A stretch of DNA of 64,000 nucleotides from Caldilinea sp. CFX5 (GCA_021405325.1 QWII01000007.1:62001-126000), one strand, 5' to 3'. Positions 8,270 to 16,063 are shown, counted from the first letter of the stretch. Program-made: numbers and translations. Notes: a model not told the origin generated them from the letters alone.

Positions 8270-9211
8270 CTACTTGATCAAAGTCACTGGCTCCAAGTCA
8301 TAGATTGTATTATCGCCTGGACGCCGGATGAGCAGGCGTACTTCGTTGGCAAAGTTGCTCATATAGACCAACCGGATGGCATCGGGCGGTTGGAGCGCGA
8401 GAACAACGGTGTTATTGAGATTGGGCTGTTGGGCAATATCTTGAAAGACCGCATAGGTCGCGTCTGATGATTGATCAGAAAATTGTCCTAGTTTCAACTG
8501 TTGATCGCCCGATGAAACGGCGATGACGAGTACATTTTGCAATAAAACTTCGGTGATGGTTGTTTGGTCTTCGCCAACCGTACCTGTTTCATAGGAGACT
8601 ACGACATCAACTCGATGACCGGGGCGTACACGCCCCCCGACGCTGGTGTTTGAGTTAACCCCCAGGCTAACTTCCATAAAGCCTTCGGGCAAGATGTTAG
8701 TGCCTAAAAACTCCGTTTGCATGATGGCGCCGCGAACAATTTTGGTGCGCGTATAGTGCGAGCCAAATCTTTCTCTAATGGCTTCAACAACCCGCTCTTT
8801 TTCCGCAATCTCAAACTCTGCTATATTGGTTAGCGTGATGGCATTTGACGGTACAAAGCGGCTCGGAATCATACAGACCTGCAAAGGGCCAATCACTGGC
8901 GATTCGGTCCAAATCGCTGCTGCCGGATCGGCTGATGGACAAACGCCAGTGATCGGGGGCGCCTCATTGCCCGTTGCCTGCGTGTCGGTGGTAATGGCGG
9001 TGCGAACTAACGCATCGATCACCTGTAAATTTTCAATATCGGCAGCGGCATACAAAACCGCCGTCATTGGCTCCGGTGTCGGGATCGGGATATTCTCGGC
9101 ACGCGCCTGGTAGTCACTAATGACATTTCTAACCAAGATAGTGCTTACAACGGCGACGACGAGACCAATCAAGATATAGCGACTGCTTCGGGTTCGTGCT
9201 TCACTGATCAT
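8270..9211 (-). CDS. cpaB: CpaB/RcpC-like Tad pilus assembly protein
   Basis: The 313-residue protein has one N-terminal membrane helix (about residues 12-30), then 'AVLYAAADIENLQVIDALV', a SAF-like domain, and the RcpC/CpaB core 'PEGFMEVSLGVNSNTSVGGRVRPGHRVDVVVSYE' read in two parts, ending in a beta-rich tail. In diderm Tad systems CpaB works with the secretin; here no secretin gene is seen. It is the last gene of the long minus-strand Tad locus, 22 bases after a small membrane protein gene, and faces a strong bidirectional terminator. Assignment from domain order and locus is firm. Confidence 0.85.
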   Translation of the reverse strand: MISEARTRSSRYILIGLVVAVVSTILVRNVISDYQARAENIPIPTPEPMTAVLYAAADIENLQVIDALVRTAITTDTQATGNEAPPITGVCPSADPAAAIWTESPVIGPLQVCMIPSRFVPSNAITLTNIAEFEIAEKERVVEAIRERFGSHYTRTKIVRGAIMQTEFLGTNILPEGFMEVSLGVNSNTSVGGRVRPGHRVDVVVSYETGTVGEDQTTITEVLLQNVLVIAVSSGDQQLKLGQFSDQSSDATYAVFQDIAQQPNLNNTVVLALQPPDAIRLVYMSNFANEVRLLIRRPGDNTIYDLEPVTLIK

Positions 9212-9233
9212 AGAGATGTCTCATTGATGTGTG

Positions 9234-9431
9234 TTAAAAATTTTGTGCAAAGCGACCGATTAGGCTAAGGACCAAAAAAAGCGCCGCCAGTGCCAGCGCC
9301 CATGGCGCAGTGGCGGCGGCGCGCGCGGCTTGGGCATCGCCGGTGCGCAAAAATTGAACACCGCCGATGAGGAGCAAGATCAATATCGGGACCAAGAGGA
9401 AACCGATAAGTGCGCCAAGTTCTTCTGCCAT
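9234..9431 (-). CDS. Small membrane protein of the Tad locus
   Basis: This is a 65-residue protein of unknown family with two hydrophobic helices (about 6-28 and 42-60), separated by a short Ala-rich charged stretch 'RTGDAQAARAAA'. It lies 22 bases upstream of cpaB on the same strand. There is no G|XXXXE prepilin signal, so it is not a pilin. A role in the Tad machine is guessed only from position. Confidence 0.55.
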   Translation of the reverse strand: MAEELGALIGFLLVPILILLLIGGVQFLRTGDAQAARAAATAPWALALAALFLVLSLIGRFAQNF

Positions 9432-9558
9432 TGGTGCCTACTTTACTGAGATGTTGCCTATATTATCTATATTTTTGCGAAAACGACAAGAAAGCTTTCT
9501 GCCAAACTTACTTCAATAATGCCTACTTTGCCAATGTCATATGCGCAGTTGAGCCACC

Positions 9559-9632
9559 GCCAGACCTCCGGGAAGTGGTCAGGAAAGCTTGCGCATACCG
9601 GACTGTCTTTGACCACTTCCCGGAGGTCTGGC
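9559..9632. repeat. Intergenic hairpin: 22-bp perfect inverted repeat, 30-bp loop
   Basis: Arms 9559-9580 and 9611-9632 are exact reverse complements (beginning GCCAGACCTCCGGGAAG). It fills most of the 220-base gap 9432-9652, which has no gene. It is probably a small non-autonomous palindromic repeat; it could also attenuate transcription into 9431. Confidence 0.8.
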
Positions 9633-9652
9633 TGAAATGTAACATTGTCAAG

Positions 9653-10231
9653 CTACTCCAAAACAGTGAAGGTGCGTAATACATCCTCAAAGAGGGGTGT
9701 GTAATCGGAGAGCAGATGGTTCTCCGTAGTCAGCACCAGGGCAAAGAGATGGTTAGGATGTTGCAAATAGACCGTGCGATTGGTCAGCGCCTGTTCGGCG
9801 AGTTTATACTGAACCACCCGTTCAAGGCCGCGCAGACCATTGACGGTAATGCCGGCTTCGCTAATCACCTGTAGCGCACTGATGCCCGTTTGTGTTTGTA
9901 AGGTTTTCTGCGCCCCATCGGCTACTGCCTGGAGATTGTCTGTGGGGCCTTGGGCGATGATGGTGATGCCGGCGCGTGTCACCCCGCTTTCGGCCAGGTT
10001 GACAAAATGGATAATGTCTGTCGATTCCGCCGACTGTAGTCGTGACCACTGGATAGGAACGGCGACACGGTAACGCCCCTGTTCATCCTGATATTCCTGC
10101 CAGCGGTTGGCGTCAATCGCTGCTCCTTGCTCAAAGGTTTGTGTAACCGGTGGCAGGGCGGCGACAGGTGCAGTGCAACCGATGAGCAGGAGGCATAATA
10201 AGAACGGGAAGGGTACTAACCAGTGGTTCAT
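9653..10231 (-). CDS. Predicted lipoprotein of the Tad/toxin locus
   Basis: The 192-residue protein starts with a short signal peptide and a lipobox LLIGC (Cys about residue 19), so it is expected to be lipid-anchored outside the membrane. The mature part 'YRVAVPIQWSRLQSA...' resembles the PsbP/DUF1795-like fold common in small secreted proteins; I would not go further. Its ATG overlaps the stop of the preceding gene by four bases (ATGA, 10228-10231), so the two are translationally coupled. Being coupled to the candidate immunity gene, it may act outside the cell in the same self-protection or delivery task; that is inference. Confidence 0.6.
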   Translation of the reverse strand: MNHWLVPFPFLLCLLLIGCTAPVAALPPVTQTFEQGAAIDANRWQEYQDEQGRYRVAVPIQWSRLQSAESTDIIHFVNLAESGVTRAGITIIAQGPTDNLQAVADGAQKTLQTQTGISALQVISEAGITVNGLRGLERVVQYKLAEQALTNRTVYLQHPNHLFALVLTTENHLLSDYTPLFEDVLRTFTVLE

Positions 10232-10713
10232 CCAAAATCCTCCGTCGTCAAGAGTTTCGCCTTCGTTTCGGTAAAAAGCGTAGCGCCCAGGCTGATGGCC
10301 TCGTTCAATTCATGCATGGTCGAAAAAGGCAGGCGGGGCGCTCGTGGCGAATATTGAAAGGCAGCATCCCGCCACCGACCAACATTGTAGGCTAACGCGG
10401 CATAAGGGCCGCCGACCACCTCTGTTGGTGTTTTGATGGCCAGAATAAAGTCGGCGGCAAAGGGTGAAAAGCTAACATTGAGGGTCAACGTCAATGCCCC
10501 TTGCCGCTCTTCATGGTGAAAGAAATTCTCCTTGGCGCGATAGACGAAGGTCAGTCCACTAGTTTGAAGCGCATTTTCAAACAGCGCACGGCCATGACCG
10601 GGTAGATCTTTGCCCCAAGCGCTTTTGTGCGTCTCGTAAAAGCGAAAGTAGCGTTTGTCAAACTCAATCGCTGCCAACAGCGCCAGCAATTTCTGATAGG
10701 TTGGTGTTGCCAT
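10228..10713 (-). CDS. Candidate immunity protein for the pilin-toxin at 10729
   Basis: The 161-residue cytoplasmic-looking protein has no signal or membrane segment. I do not recognise a family. It is rich in aromatic residues ('FDKRYFRFYETHKSAW', 'FVYRAKENFFHHEE') and ends 'AKLLTTEDFG'. It starts 15 bases after the stop of the pilin-toxin gene on the same strand, the usual place of an immunity gene in polymorphic-toxin loci, and its own stop overlaps the start of the lipoprotein gene. The immunity role rests on position, size and lack of another evident function. Confidence 0.6.
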   Translation of the reverse strand: MATPTYQKLLALLAAIEFDKRYFRFYETHKSAWGKDLPGHGRALFENALQTSGLTFVYRAKENFFHHEERQGALTLTLNVSFSPFAADFILAIKTPTEVVGGPYAALAYNVGRWRDAAFQYSPRAPRLPFSTMHELNEAISLGATLFTETKAKLLTTEDFG

Positions 10714-10728
10714 TCAGCCCTCGCTTGT

Positions 10729-12162
10729 TTAGCGCGCCATACTATGCACGATTTCGCCGGTAGTTTCATTGGTGTACCGGATCAAGATGCCTTCTTCCCG
10801 CGCGATTTGTTCAAATTGGGCGCGTGTGGCGGCGCTCATATTGCTATCCGGCACTTCCAACACATATTGCCCGCGTAGCGGTTGTCCATCAAGATCCGGG
10901 TACTTGTCCGAGCGAATGATGGTTCCTTCACCATACTTGGCCTTGATTTCACGCAGGTAGGTGCGGAAAGTGCTTTCTTGAATAATATCAAAGTCGGTCG
11001 CTTTGCGGGAAATAATTTCACCTGCCGCCGGATCATAAGAATCGAGCCGTTTGCCATTGGCTAAGTGTACTTGATTATATTGGTAGTTTAAGTCGCCGGC
11101 AATGGTGTCAAAGCGGTTGCCGCGCGCCGTTGGGCTTTCGGTTAACCAATAATCCCGTTCGACTTTCCAGTCGGCGCGTTCACGAGGCGTTTCGCCGCGG
11201 GCTTGTTTGCGTTTCACATACGCCTGATAAGCCTCTTCCAACCCGGCATCAAGAAAACGACCATTGGGGCCAATCAACGACTCGGCGATGCGCCGCTGGA
11301 CAATCGCTAATTCGTCAGGCGTCAGCGCATCGAGCCGGCGTTGCAAAGCCGCCAGTTGTTCCGGGGTGAGTTGGTCGATATTGCGCACCAACGTAGATAA
11401 TTCATCCGGCGTCAGGCGATCAAGGCGAGCCAATAGCGCTACTAATTCATCGGGGATCACCCGTTCGATGGCTGTGATCTTGGCTAGTTTACCCGCTTCA
11501 TCCCCGGGAACAAAGACCATGGCAATCTCAAAAGCGCCCATACCGATAGCGCGCCCATAATCACCTTGATCCCAGGCTGTCACCATCGGTTCAACCATGG
11601 CATACAAAGCGCTCAAGGGATCGGCTTTGATGGCTTCCCACATCTGCTCGTAGCGCTGAAAGGTTTCGGCGCGAATGCCGGGTGAAAGCCATTCGGCCAG
11701 ATCGCCGGTGCCGGGCAACGCCACCAAGAGATCACGGCCCAGGCTCACAATCCCGCTGATCGCGCTCCAGGCGCCTTCACCGACGCCAACAAAAAAGCCC
11801 CCAATTTGGTCGAGCAGACCGCCACCGGTTTCCTGGTTAGGCCGTGACGGATTGCTGCCACCCCCAGGGTTCGGGTTGCCCTGCGGCCCACTATTAACGA
11901 TCGGTTGATTGTTGGCGGGGGGTTGGGCATTGACCGGCGGATTGCCGGGGGCAGTATCGGCTACGGCTGCCCCACCGCCGGCGGTCCAGCGGGCAGCCCA
12001 GCTTTGCACCGCGGCGGTCACTTCGGTGGCTATTTGCGCGCCGCCGCTGGAAAAGACCGACGAAGCCGCCAGCAACAGCACCAGTACAATCGCCACCAGC
12101 GCGATCCATTCCGGCAATTCAGCGCCGGTTTCATCGTGTAGCGTTGTGCGCACGCGTTTCAT
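10729..12162 (-). CDS. Flp prepilin-polymorphic toxin fusion (REase-like C-terminal domain)
   Basis: This is a 477-residue protein from the ATG at 12162, which has a GGAGAG ribosome site; upstream in-frame codons lack one. Residues 1-60 are a complete Flp-type prepilin: cleavage Gly13, Glu18 at +5, then 'EWIALVAIVLVLLLAA', closely matching the Flp pilins encoded on either side. Residues 61-115 are a Pro/Asn/Gly linker. Residues 118-230 resemble pre-toxin regions ('VGEGAWSAISGIVSLGRD', 'DYGRAIGMGAFEIAMVFVPG'). Residues 236-292 hold three or four helical repeats around LTPDEL. The last about 128 residues form a toxin-like domain with 'RLDSYDPAAGEIISRKATDF' (D374, E382, K387), in the manner of restriction-endonuclease-fold toxins. 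A candidate immunity gene follows. Export and maturation by the Tad system is inferred from the prepilin signal. Confidence 0.8.
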   Translation of the reverse strand: MKRVRTTLHDETGAELPEWIALVAIVLVLLLAASSVFSSGGAQIATEVTAAVQSWAARWTAGGGAAVADTAPGNPPVNAQPPANNQPIVNSGPQGNPNPGGGSNPSRPNQETGGGLLDQIGGFFVGVGEGAWSAISGIVSLGRDLLVALPGTGDLAEWLSPGIRAETFQRYEQMWEAIKADPLSALYAMVEPMVTAWDQGDYGRAIGMGAFEIAMVFVPGDEAGKLAKITAIERVIPDELVALLARLDRLTPDELSTLVRNIDQLTPEQLAALQRRLDALTPDELAIVQRRIAESLIGPNGRFLDAGLEEAYQAYVKRKQARGETPRERADWKVERDYWLTESPTARGNRFDTIAGDLNYQYNQVHLANGKRLDSYDPAAGEIISRKATDFDIIQESTFRTYLREIKAKYGEGTIIRSDKYPDLDGQPLRGQYVLEVPDSNMSAATRAQFEQIAREEGILIRYTNETTGEIVHSMAR

Positions 12163-12318
12163 GGTATCTCTCCGCCCCTGTTGGCCTACCTGCGTTCGTG
12201 TGATGGTTGCTGCGGTGTGTGCGGGGTAGGAAAAAAGAAGGCTCCGAATCCACATGGGGTGAACCCGAAGCCTTCCAACGCTCTTACGACATGGTTGGTG
12301 GACTATCGCCACTCTGTG

Positions 12319-12534
12319 CTAGACGAATTTGGCGATCCACTGAGTGATCGCTTGAATAATCTGGTTGGCGATGGTGGTGCCGCCGGTATTGAAGATCGGC
12401 TCGGCGGCGAGCAAGAGAATCAAGATGACGGCGACCATGGCGATCCACTCAATGGCTTCGGCGCCTTCCTCTTCGCGAAGGGCGGTCAGTTGGTTGTAGA
12501 CGTTGACAGAAAGGGCGGTCATCAGCTTGTTCAT
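12319..12534 (-). CDS. flp: Flp/Fap-type Tad pilin, copy 1
   Basis: The 71-residue prepilin is the major subunit type of Tad pili. The leader ends at Gly24; Glu29 is the conserved +5 residue, followed by the Flp hydrophobic helix 'EWIAMVAVILILLLAAEP' and a short C-terminal tail ending IAKFV. The ATG at 12534 is preceded by AAGGAGA. It differs from copy 2 (16891-17106) at only a few residues (for instance NQL-T/A-AL and QII-Q/T-AI). The prepilin peptidase at 22142 is the likely processing enzyme. An own promoter with TTGTAAC direct repeats lies upstream (12679-12731). Confidence 0.93.
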   Translation of the reverse strand: MNKLMTALSVNVYNQLTALREEEGAEAIEWIAMVAVILILLLAAEPIFNTGGTTIANQIIQAITQWIAKFV

Positions 12535-12571
12535 TTGCAGTCTCCTTATCGTGCAATTCGGTAGATCCGTT

Positions 12572-12658
12572 GCTGTTTTGTAACGACTAACCCCTCCCTA
12601 CCCCTCCCTTCGCAGGGGAGGGGTAGGGAGGGGTGGCTTGGTAGTTACGCTGTTTTGT
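12572..12658. repeat. MITE-like palindrome with 10-bp direct repeats, in the flp-1 leader
   Basis: An insert at 12582-12648 contains perfect 18-bp arms (12591-12608 and 12616-12633, C-rich/G-rich) with a 7-base loop. It is flanked by the direct repeat GCTGTTTTGT (12572-12581 and 12649-12658). The leader of pilin copy 2 aligns on both sides without the insert, so this is a real insertion with target duplication. It lies in the transcribed leader of flp copy 1. Confidence 0.8.
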
Positions 12659-12678
12659 TATCCTGCTTGGATGACCTC

Positions 12679-12731
12679 ATTGTAGCATGAATTTTCACGC
12701 CGGATCGCCGACTTTGTAACAGAGTTGTAAC
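12679..12731 (-). promoter_or_regulatory. flp copy-1 promoter with TTGTAAC direct repeats
   Basis: On the minus strand a TACAAT -10 (12679-12684) lacks a good -35. Two TTGTAAC heptamers (12714-12720, 12725-12731, plus-strand sense) lie one helical turn apart, 11 bp start to start. The same arrangement, with 29 bases between -10 and the first heptamer, recurs at 16171-16223 and 17173-17225. This is the layout of an activator site of the OmpR/PhoB kind. Confidence 0.65.
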
Positions 12732-12755
12732 AGCTTGCGCCTTGAAATTCTGGTA

Positions 12756-13013
12756 TCAATATCTTGTTTGTTTGCGAAGCGGTGTCTCTGCCAGCCGATT
12801 ATATTCGCGCTCCAGCGGCCATTCGCTAAAGGCTAGAAAGAGCAGCATGATAAAGTTAATTACTGGGATCAGCATTAATAACCCCAGGACGCCTGGATGG
12901 CCCGTTTTCGCAAAGATTCGCCAATATACAATGGCAGTTAGTACGATAAAGCCGAGAAGCACTAAACATAGCAACGCTTCCAGTGGACCGAAGCTTGTAG
13001 GTGGGTTGTACAT
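12756..13013 (-). CDS. Small two-helix membrane protein
   Basis: This is an 85-residue protein with two strong membrane helices (about 12-33 and 40-62). Between them is 'WRIFAKTGHPGVLGLLMLIP', like the short loop-helix unit of DUF805/DUF5684-type membrane proteins. The C-terminus is charged. It lies between an immunity-like gene and the flp-1 promoter on the Tad strand. There is no prepilin signal. Function unknown. Confidence 0.6.
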   Translation of the reverse strand: MYNPPTSFGPLEALLCLVLLGFIVLTAIVYWRIFAKTGHPGVLGLLMLIPVINFIMLLFLAFSEWPLEREYNRLAETPLRKQTRY

Positions 13014-13077
13014 ATATCCCCTTTTTCGCGTGAGTGATTTTTTGAGTAAAGAATTTATATCGCTAAGTCGTTACTCG

Positions 13078-13524
13078 CTAAATATGTTCTGACCATTCGA
13101 TCGATTCAATTACGATGTTGTGTTCTAGGAGTGGCGTTAGTAGATTCGTTAAATACCATTGAATATCTGTTATTTCCCCTAAATTGGGTAAAGTGCGCCT
13201 ATTAATTGAAATAGTGAACGAGATGCTCTGATCTGAACGCAGTAAAGCTATTCCCCCGCTTTCGCTATCTTTCCATTGTAGAATGACACCAAGCATCTCA
13301 TTGGCTTGTTCTTTTGTCTGCAATACACTCAAGACGTGTTTTACGCCGTCGTCATCGTAAGGCAGACTAAGCCAATCGAAGCGGCCATTGTCTCCCAACG
13401 GAAGAAATGAGATTCGTCCAAAATCATTGAGATTCCACCCAGCACTTAATAATAAGGTCAACACTTTATTAGCTGTAACACCATCTGCATAGTATTGAAT
13501 ATCGATGGATGAGGAACGGGACAT
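13078..13524 (-). CDS. Candidate immunity protein for the Hint toxin at 13529
   Basis: The 148-residue protein starts at the ATG at 13524, four bases after the toxin stop. GGAG inside the toxin end serves as its ribosome site; the longer form from 13545 would overlap the toxin. No signal or membrane helix. It has a mixed alpha/beta look ('YADGVTANKVLTLLLSAGW', 'FDWLSLPYDDDGVKHVLSV') and ends in an acidic stretch. Family not recognised. The tight coupling downstream of a polymorphic-toxin gene is the classic immunity position. Confidence 0.65.
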   Translation of the reverse strand: MSRSSSIDIQYYADGVTANKVLTLLLSAGWNLNDFGRISFLPLGDNGRFDWLSLPYDDDGVKHVLSVLQTKEQANEMLGVILQWKDSESGGIALLRSDQSISFTISINRRTLPNLGEITDIQWYLTNLLTPLLEHNIVIESIEWSEHI

Positions 13525-13528
13525 ATAT

Positions 13529-15145
13529 CTACTCCAAGTGTTCAAAGTACGGAATATTCTTACTCGTCAACCAATCTTTGACATGTTGTGGAATGGGAGT
13601 GTTGGAGTGCAACTCGTAGGTTGCGCCATTATCTTTGGCAATTTTCAGACGATCACCCATATCGCTTTTAAATTTATCAAACTCCTTACCACCTAGTTGT
13701 AATCGTTCCCAATATCTGCCAGACTTTGCCTCTAGCCAACGTGTGCCAATGGCGCCGTCAAATTCTCTCCCGGCTACTTTAAAGCTGCCTTGCCCACCAA
13801 AAGTCTTACTCAACCACTTTTCAAAATCTGTGCCGATCAATCCTTTGGGGCCGCATGGTCCTGTATTATGCACCAACCATTGACCATTACCCACAAAGAA
13901 GGTATGAGCCTCAGCCACAGTAAGATTATACATGGGTTTGGGTTGGTTGACGATCTTGATGGAAGATACAGTCCCGAAACTCCCATCTGCGCGTTGAATC
14001 AAGTCGCCTGGTTGTAATTCACTAACAATAGTCCACTTGCGAATATACTTGTCTTGGGCCGGCCAAGGAACAATTTCTACTTCATAAAAGGGATGAGCAG
14101 CGGTTGTTTCAAGATACTCACCATCAATTGTAAGCGCTATGTATTGCGAATCGACATGAGAAATGGTATCGATAACAGGATAAAAATCTACTTTTCCTGT
14201 CTCTTCATGATAAGCAAGCACTAAATCGCCAACTGCAATTTCTGCAATCGGTGTTGGCCCATTGTTTGTCATAACTAATGTGCCTGCGCTAAAGCTGTTG
14301 ATACAATGTATATTCCTGATCACCTTAGCAACATCGGTTAACTCATTAGGAGTCATTTTGTCTAGTGTTGCTAACGCCTTTAACCACTTGAGGGGAACCA
14401 ACGAATAGGTCCACATACCCCCTAAACGACAATATTGGTCATGGCCAATGGCATCAGTTGAATTGGGGAATAATACTTTGAGGATAATGCTTGGATCAGC
14501 AGCAATTGCCTTCCTAACTTCTTCGACCAGCTCTGGATGATCAGCAATTTTATTAACCAGCTTCTCGATTTTATCCTTCACATAGGCCGCTTCAAGGGCG
14601 CCAGGAATCAGCGTCAGTGCCATTTGTTGGTCAGGTGGCAACTGCTGCTTAAATGAGTTTATATCATTCAATAATTCCCAAATCCCTGTGACATCACCCC
14701 AAAAGCCATCTTCCCCCACAAAGGCTAACCCAAATTCGGCCATACAATCGGCGATTTTTTGCAGATCACTTGATGGACTAGCGCCATCAGCCGGCGGCGG
14801 GGGCGTCGGCGTCGGATTACTGACGTTGCCATTGTTCCCCTCGCCTGGATTTAGCCCACCCGGCCCGCAATTGCCATTACTGCCACTACGCCACAGGCTG
14901 ATCTGACAATCGATGTTTGTATTCATCCGGCCAGCAATCACATCATGCCCCCGGTTCTGCATAACCGTGAGCAGCGCGATAAAGAAGATCGCAACAATAG
15001 CCGCCAATGCAATCGTTTCCAACGTGGCTGCGCCGGTTGTGTCACGATGGAGTTGTCGTAGCCAAAGCAGCTTTTGGGAAGACAAGACCCCTTTAGGGCG
15101 GTCGGTTAGCTTTACCTGTGCGGCCGGCTGTGCAGATTTGCCCAT
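13529..15145 (-). CDS. Prepilin-Hint-nuclease-like polymorphic toxin
   Basis: The protein is 538 residues from the ATG at 15145, preceded by GAGGAG. The prepilin signal is cleavable after Gly38 with Glu43 at +5, then the helix 'TIALAAIVAIFFIALL'. After a Gly/Pro/Asn-rich linker and a central alpha-helical part comes a Hint (hedgehog/intein-like) autoprocessing domain: it starts CINSFSAGT at Cys281, has 'TPIAEIAVGDLVLAY' and a TxxHPF block, and ends 'VHN' at Asn427, the expected self-cleavage point. The released 111 residues carry 'REFDGAIGTRWLEAKSG' (D463, E472, K474), a D...ExK motif of restriction-endonuclease-fold toxins. An immunity-like gene follows directly. The toxin call is strong by architecture; the nuclease call is by motif. 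Confidence 0.85.
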   Translation of the reverse strand: MGKSAQPAAQVKLTDRPKGVLSSQKLLWLRQLHRDTTGAATLETIALAAIVAIFFIALLTVMQNRGHDVIAGRMNTNIDCQISLWRSGSNGNCGPGGLNPGEGNNGNVSNPTPTPPPPADGASPSSDLQKIADCMAEFGLAFVGEDGFWGDVTGIWELLNDINSFKQQLPPDQQMALTLIPGALEAAYVKDKIEKLVNKIADHPELVEEVRKAIAADPSIILKVLFPNSTDAIGHDQYCRLGGMWTYSLVPLKWLKALATLDKMTPNELTDVAKVIRNIHCINSFSAGTLVMTNNGPTPIAEIAVGDLVLAYHEETGKVDFYPVIDTISHVDSQYIALTIDGEYLETTAAHPFYEVEIVPWPAQDKYIRKWTIVSELQPGDLIQRADGSFGTVSSIKIVNQPKPMYNLTVAEAHTFFVGNGQWLVHNTGPCGPKGLIGTDFEKWLSKTFGGQGSFKVAGREFDGAIGTRWLEAKSGRYWERLQLGGKEFDKFKSDMGDRLKIAKDNGATYELHSNTPIPQHVKDWLTSKNIPYFEHLE

Positions 15146-15179
15146 TGGGTGGCTCCTCAATTTTGCTTCTGTTCGGGAT

Positions 15180-15920
15180 CTATTTGCCGTCCATCCGCTG
15201 CACCAGTGACATCTCCCAGGTGTAGCGATACATGACCATCCAAGTGAAACAGGGTTCGCGGCGGGCGGCGGAGAGCGCCGGGTGGGGCACTTCATTATCA
15301 ATCGGCGCATCCACATCGGTGACATAGGCCAACGCGGCGGCAAAACCCGGTACATCAAATGAACCGCCAGTCCACTCGGTAAAGTTGCGATCCGCCTCAG
15401 TCTCAAAAAGGCGCGGATAGAGCGTCTCGCGCGATGGTGGATGATTGTAGTTAAAACGTGTATAGATTGGTGTTACATAGCTGCTAAATTGGCGGAGATC
15501 CGTCTGATTGATGCTGGCGTACTGTTCTGCTGCTGCGCGGTAGCGTGCGGACGGAAAGCCTGTATAGGCGAGTTTGAACAATTGCACCGTGCGTTGGCGG
15601 GCGGTATCACGCACAAGAGTGCGCATGATCGCACCATCACTGGCACACCAGCCCATACTCCAGTCAACATAAGGCACATTGGGCGCCCAGCCAAAGCTGA
15701 TCGAAAAATCTTCGGTAAATTTCACTGCTGCGGCATGAACAGCGGCATCCGAACCGTTTTGGGCAAAGCGACGCGTCGTAAAATTATTGATCGGCGGAAT
15801 GAAGAGTAACATGATTGCCAACATGGCAATGAGCATGGCAATCATGGTCAACATGGTTGCCAACCCCTCTTCTTCCTGCCAGTCTAACCGGAGGGGTGCT
15901 GTCGGTTGGGATGAAGACAT
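15180..15920 (-). CDS. TadG/TadE-like minor pilus protein
   Basis: The protein is 246 residues from the ATG at 15920, which has AAAGAGG upstream. A short charged N-terminus ends in Gly19 and is followed by a long hydrophobic helix ('ATMLTMIAMLIAMLAIML'). The position-5 Glu of prepilins is replaced by Leu, so cleavage is doubtful. The rest is an extracytoplasmic domain rich in Tyr, Phe and Arg, resembling TadG-type or pseudopilin-like surface proteins. It lies between the pilin remnant with its promoter and the Hint toxin. It could be a tip or minor pilus component. Confidence 0.6.
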   Translation of the reverse strand: MSSSQPTAPLRLDWQEEEGLATMLTMIAMLIAMLAIMLLFIPPINNFTTRRFAQNGSDAAVHAAAVKFTEDFSISFGWAPNVPYVDWSMGWCASDGAIMRTLVRDTARQRTVQLFKLAYTGFPSARYRAAAEQYASINQTDLRQFSSYVTPIYTRFNYNHPPSRETLYPRLFETEADRNFTEWTGGSFDVPGFAAALAYVTDVDAPIDNEVPHPALSAARREPCFTWMVMYRYTWEMSLVQRMDGK

Positions 15921-16063
15921 AAATTGCCTCTTTCGTGCAGAATTGCTCACAGCTTCAGCAATGGGGTTGTACTTTCCATGCAACAGAAATGGCTGAAAGC
16001 GTTCAGCGCCGTGTGACCGTTCACTAAACGCTTTTCTCACTGTCAACCAAGCAAGTTGCTGGT

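Noticed and set aside
13529..14300. Intein within the toxin gene
   Set aside because: The Hint domain ends in VHN and is followed by a toxin-type domain, and it does not interrupt a host protein; this is toxin architecture rather than a splicing intein.
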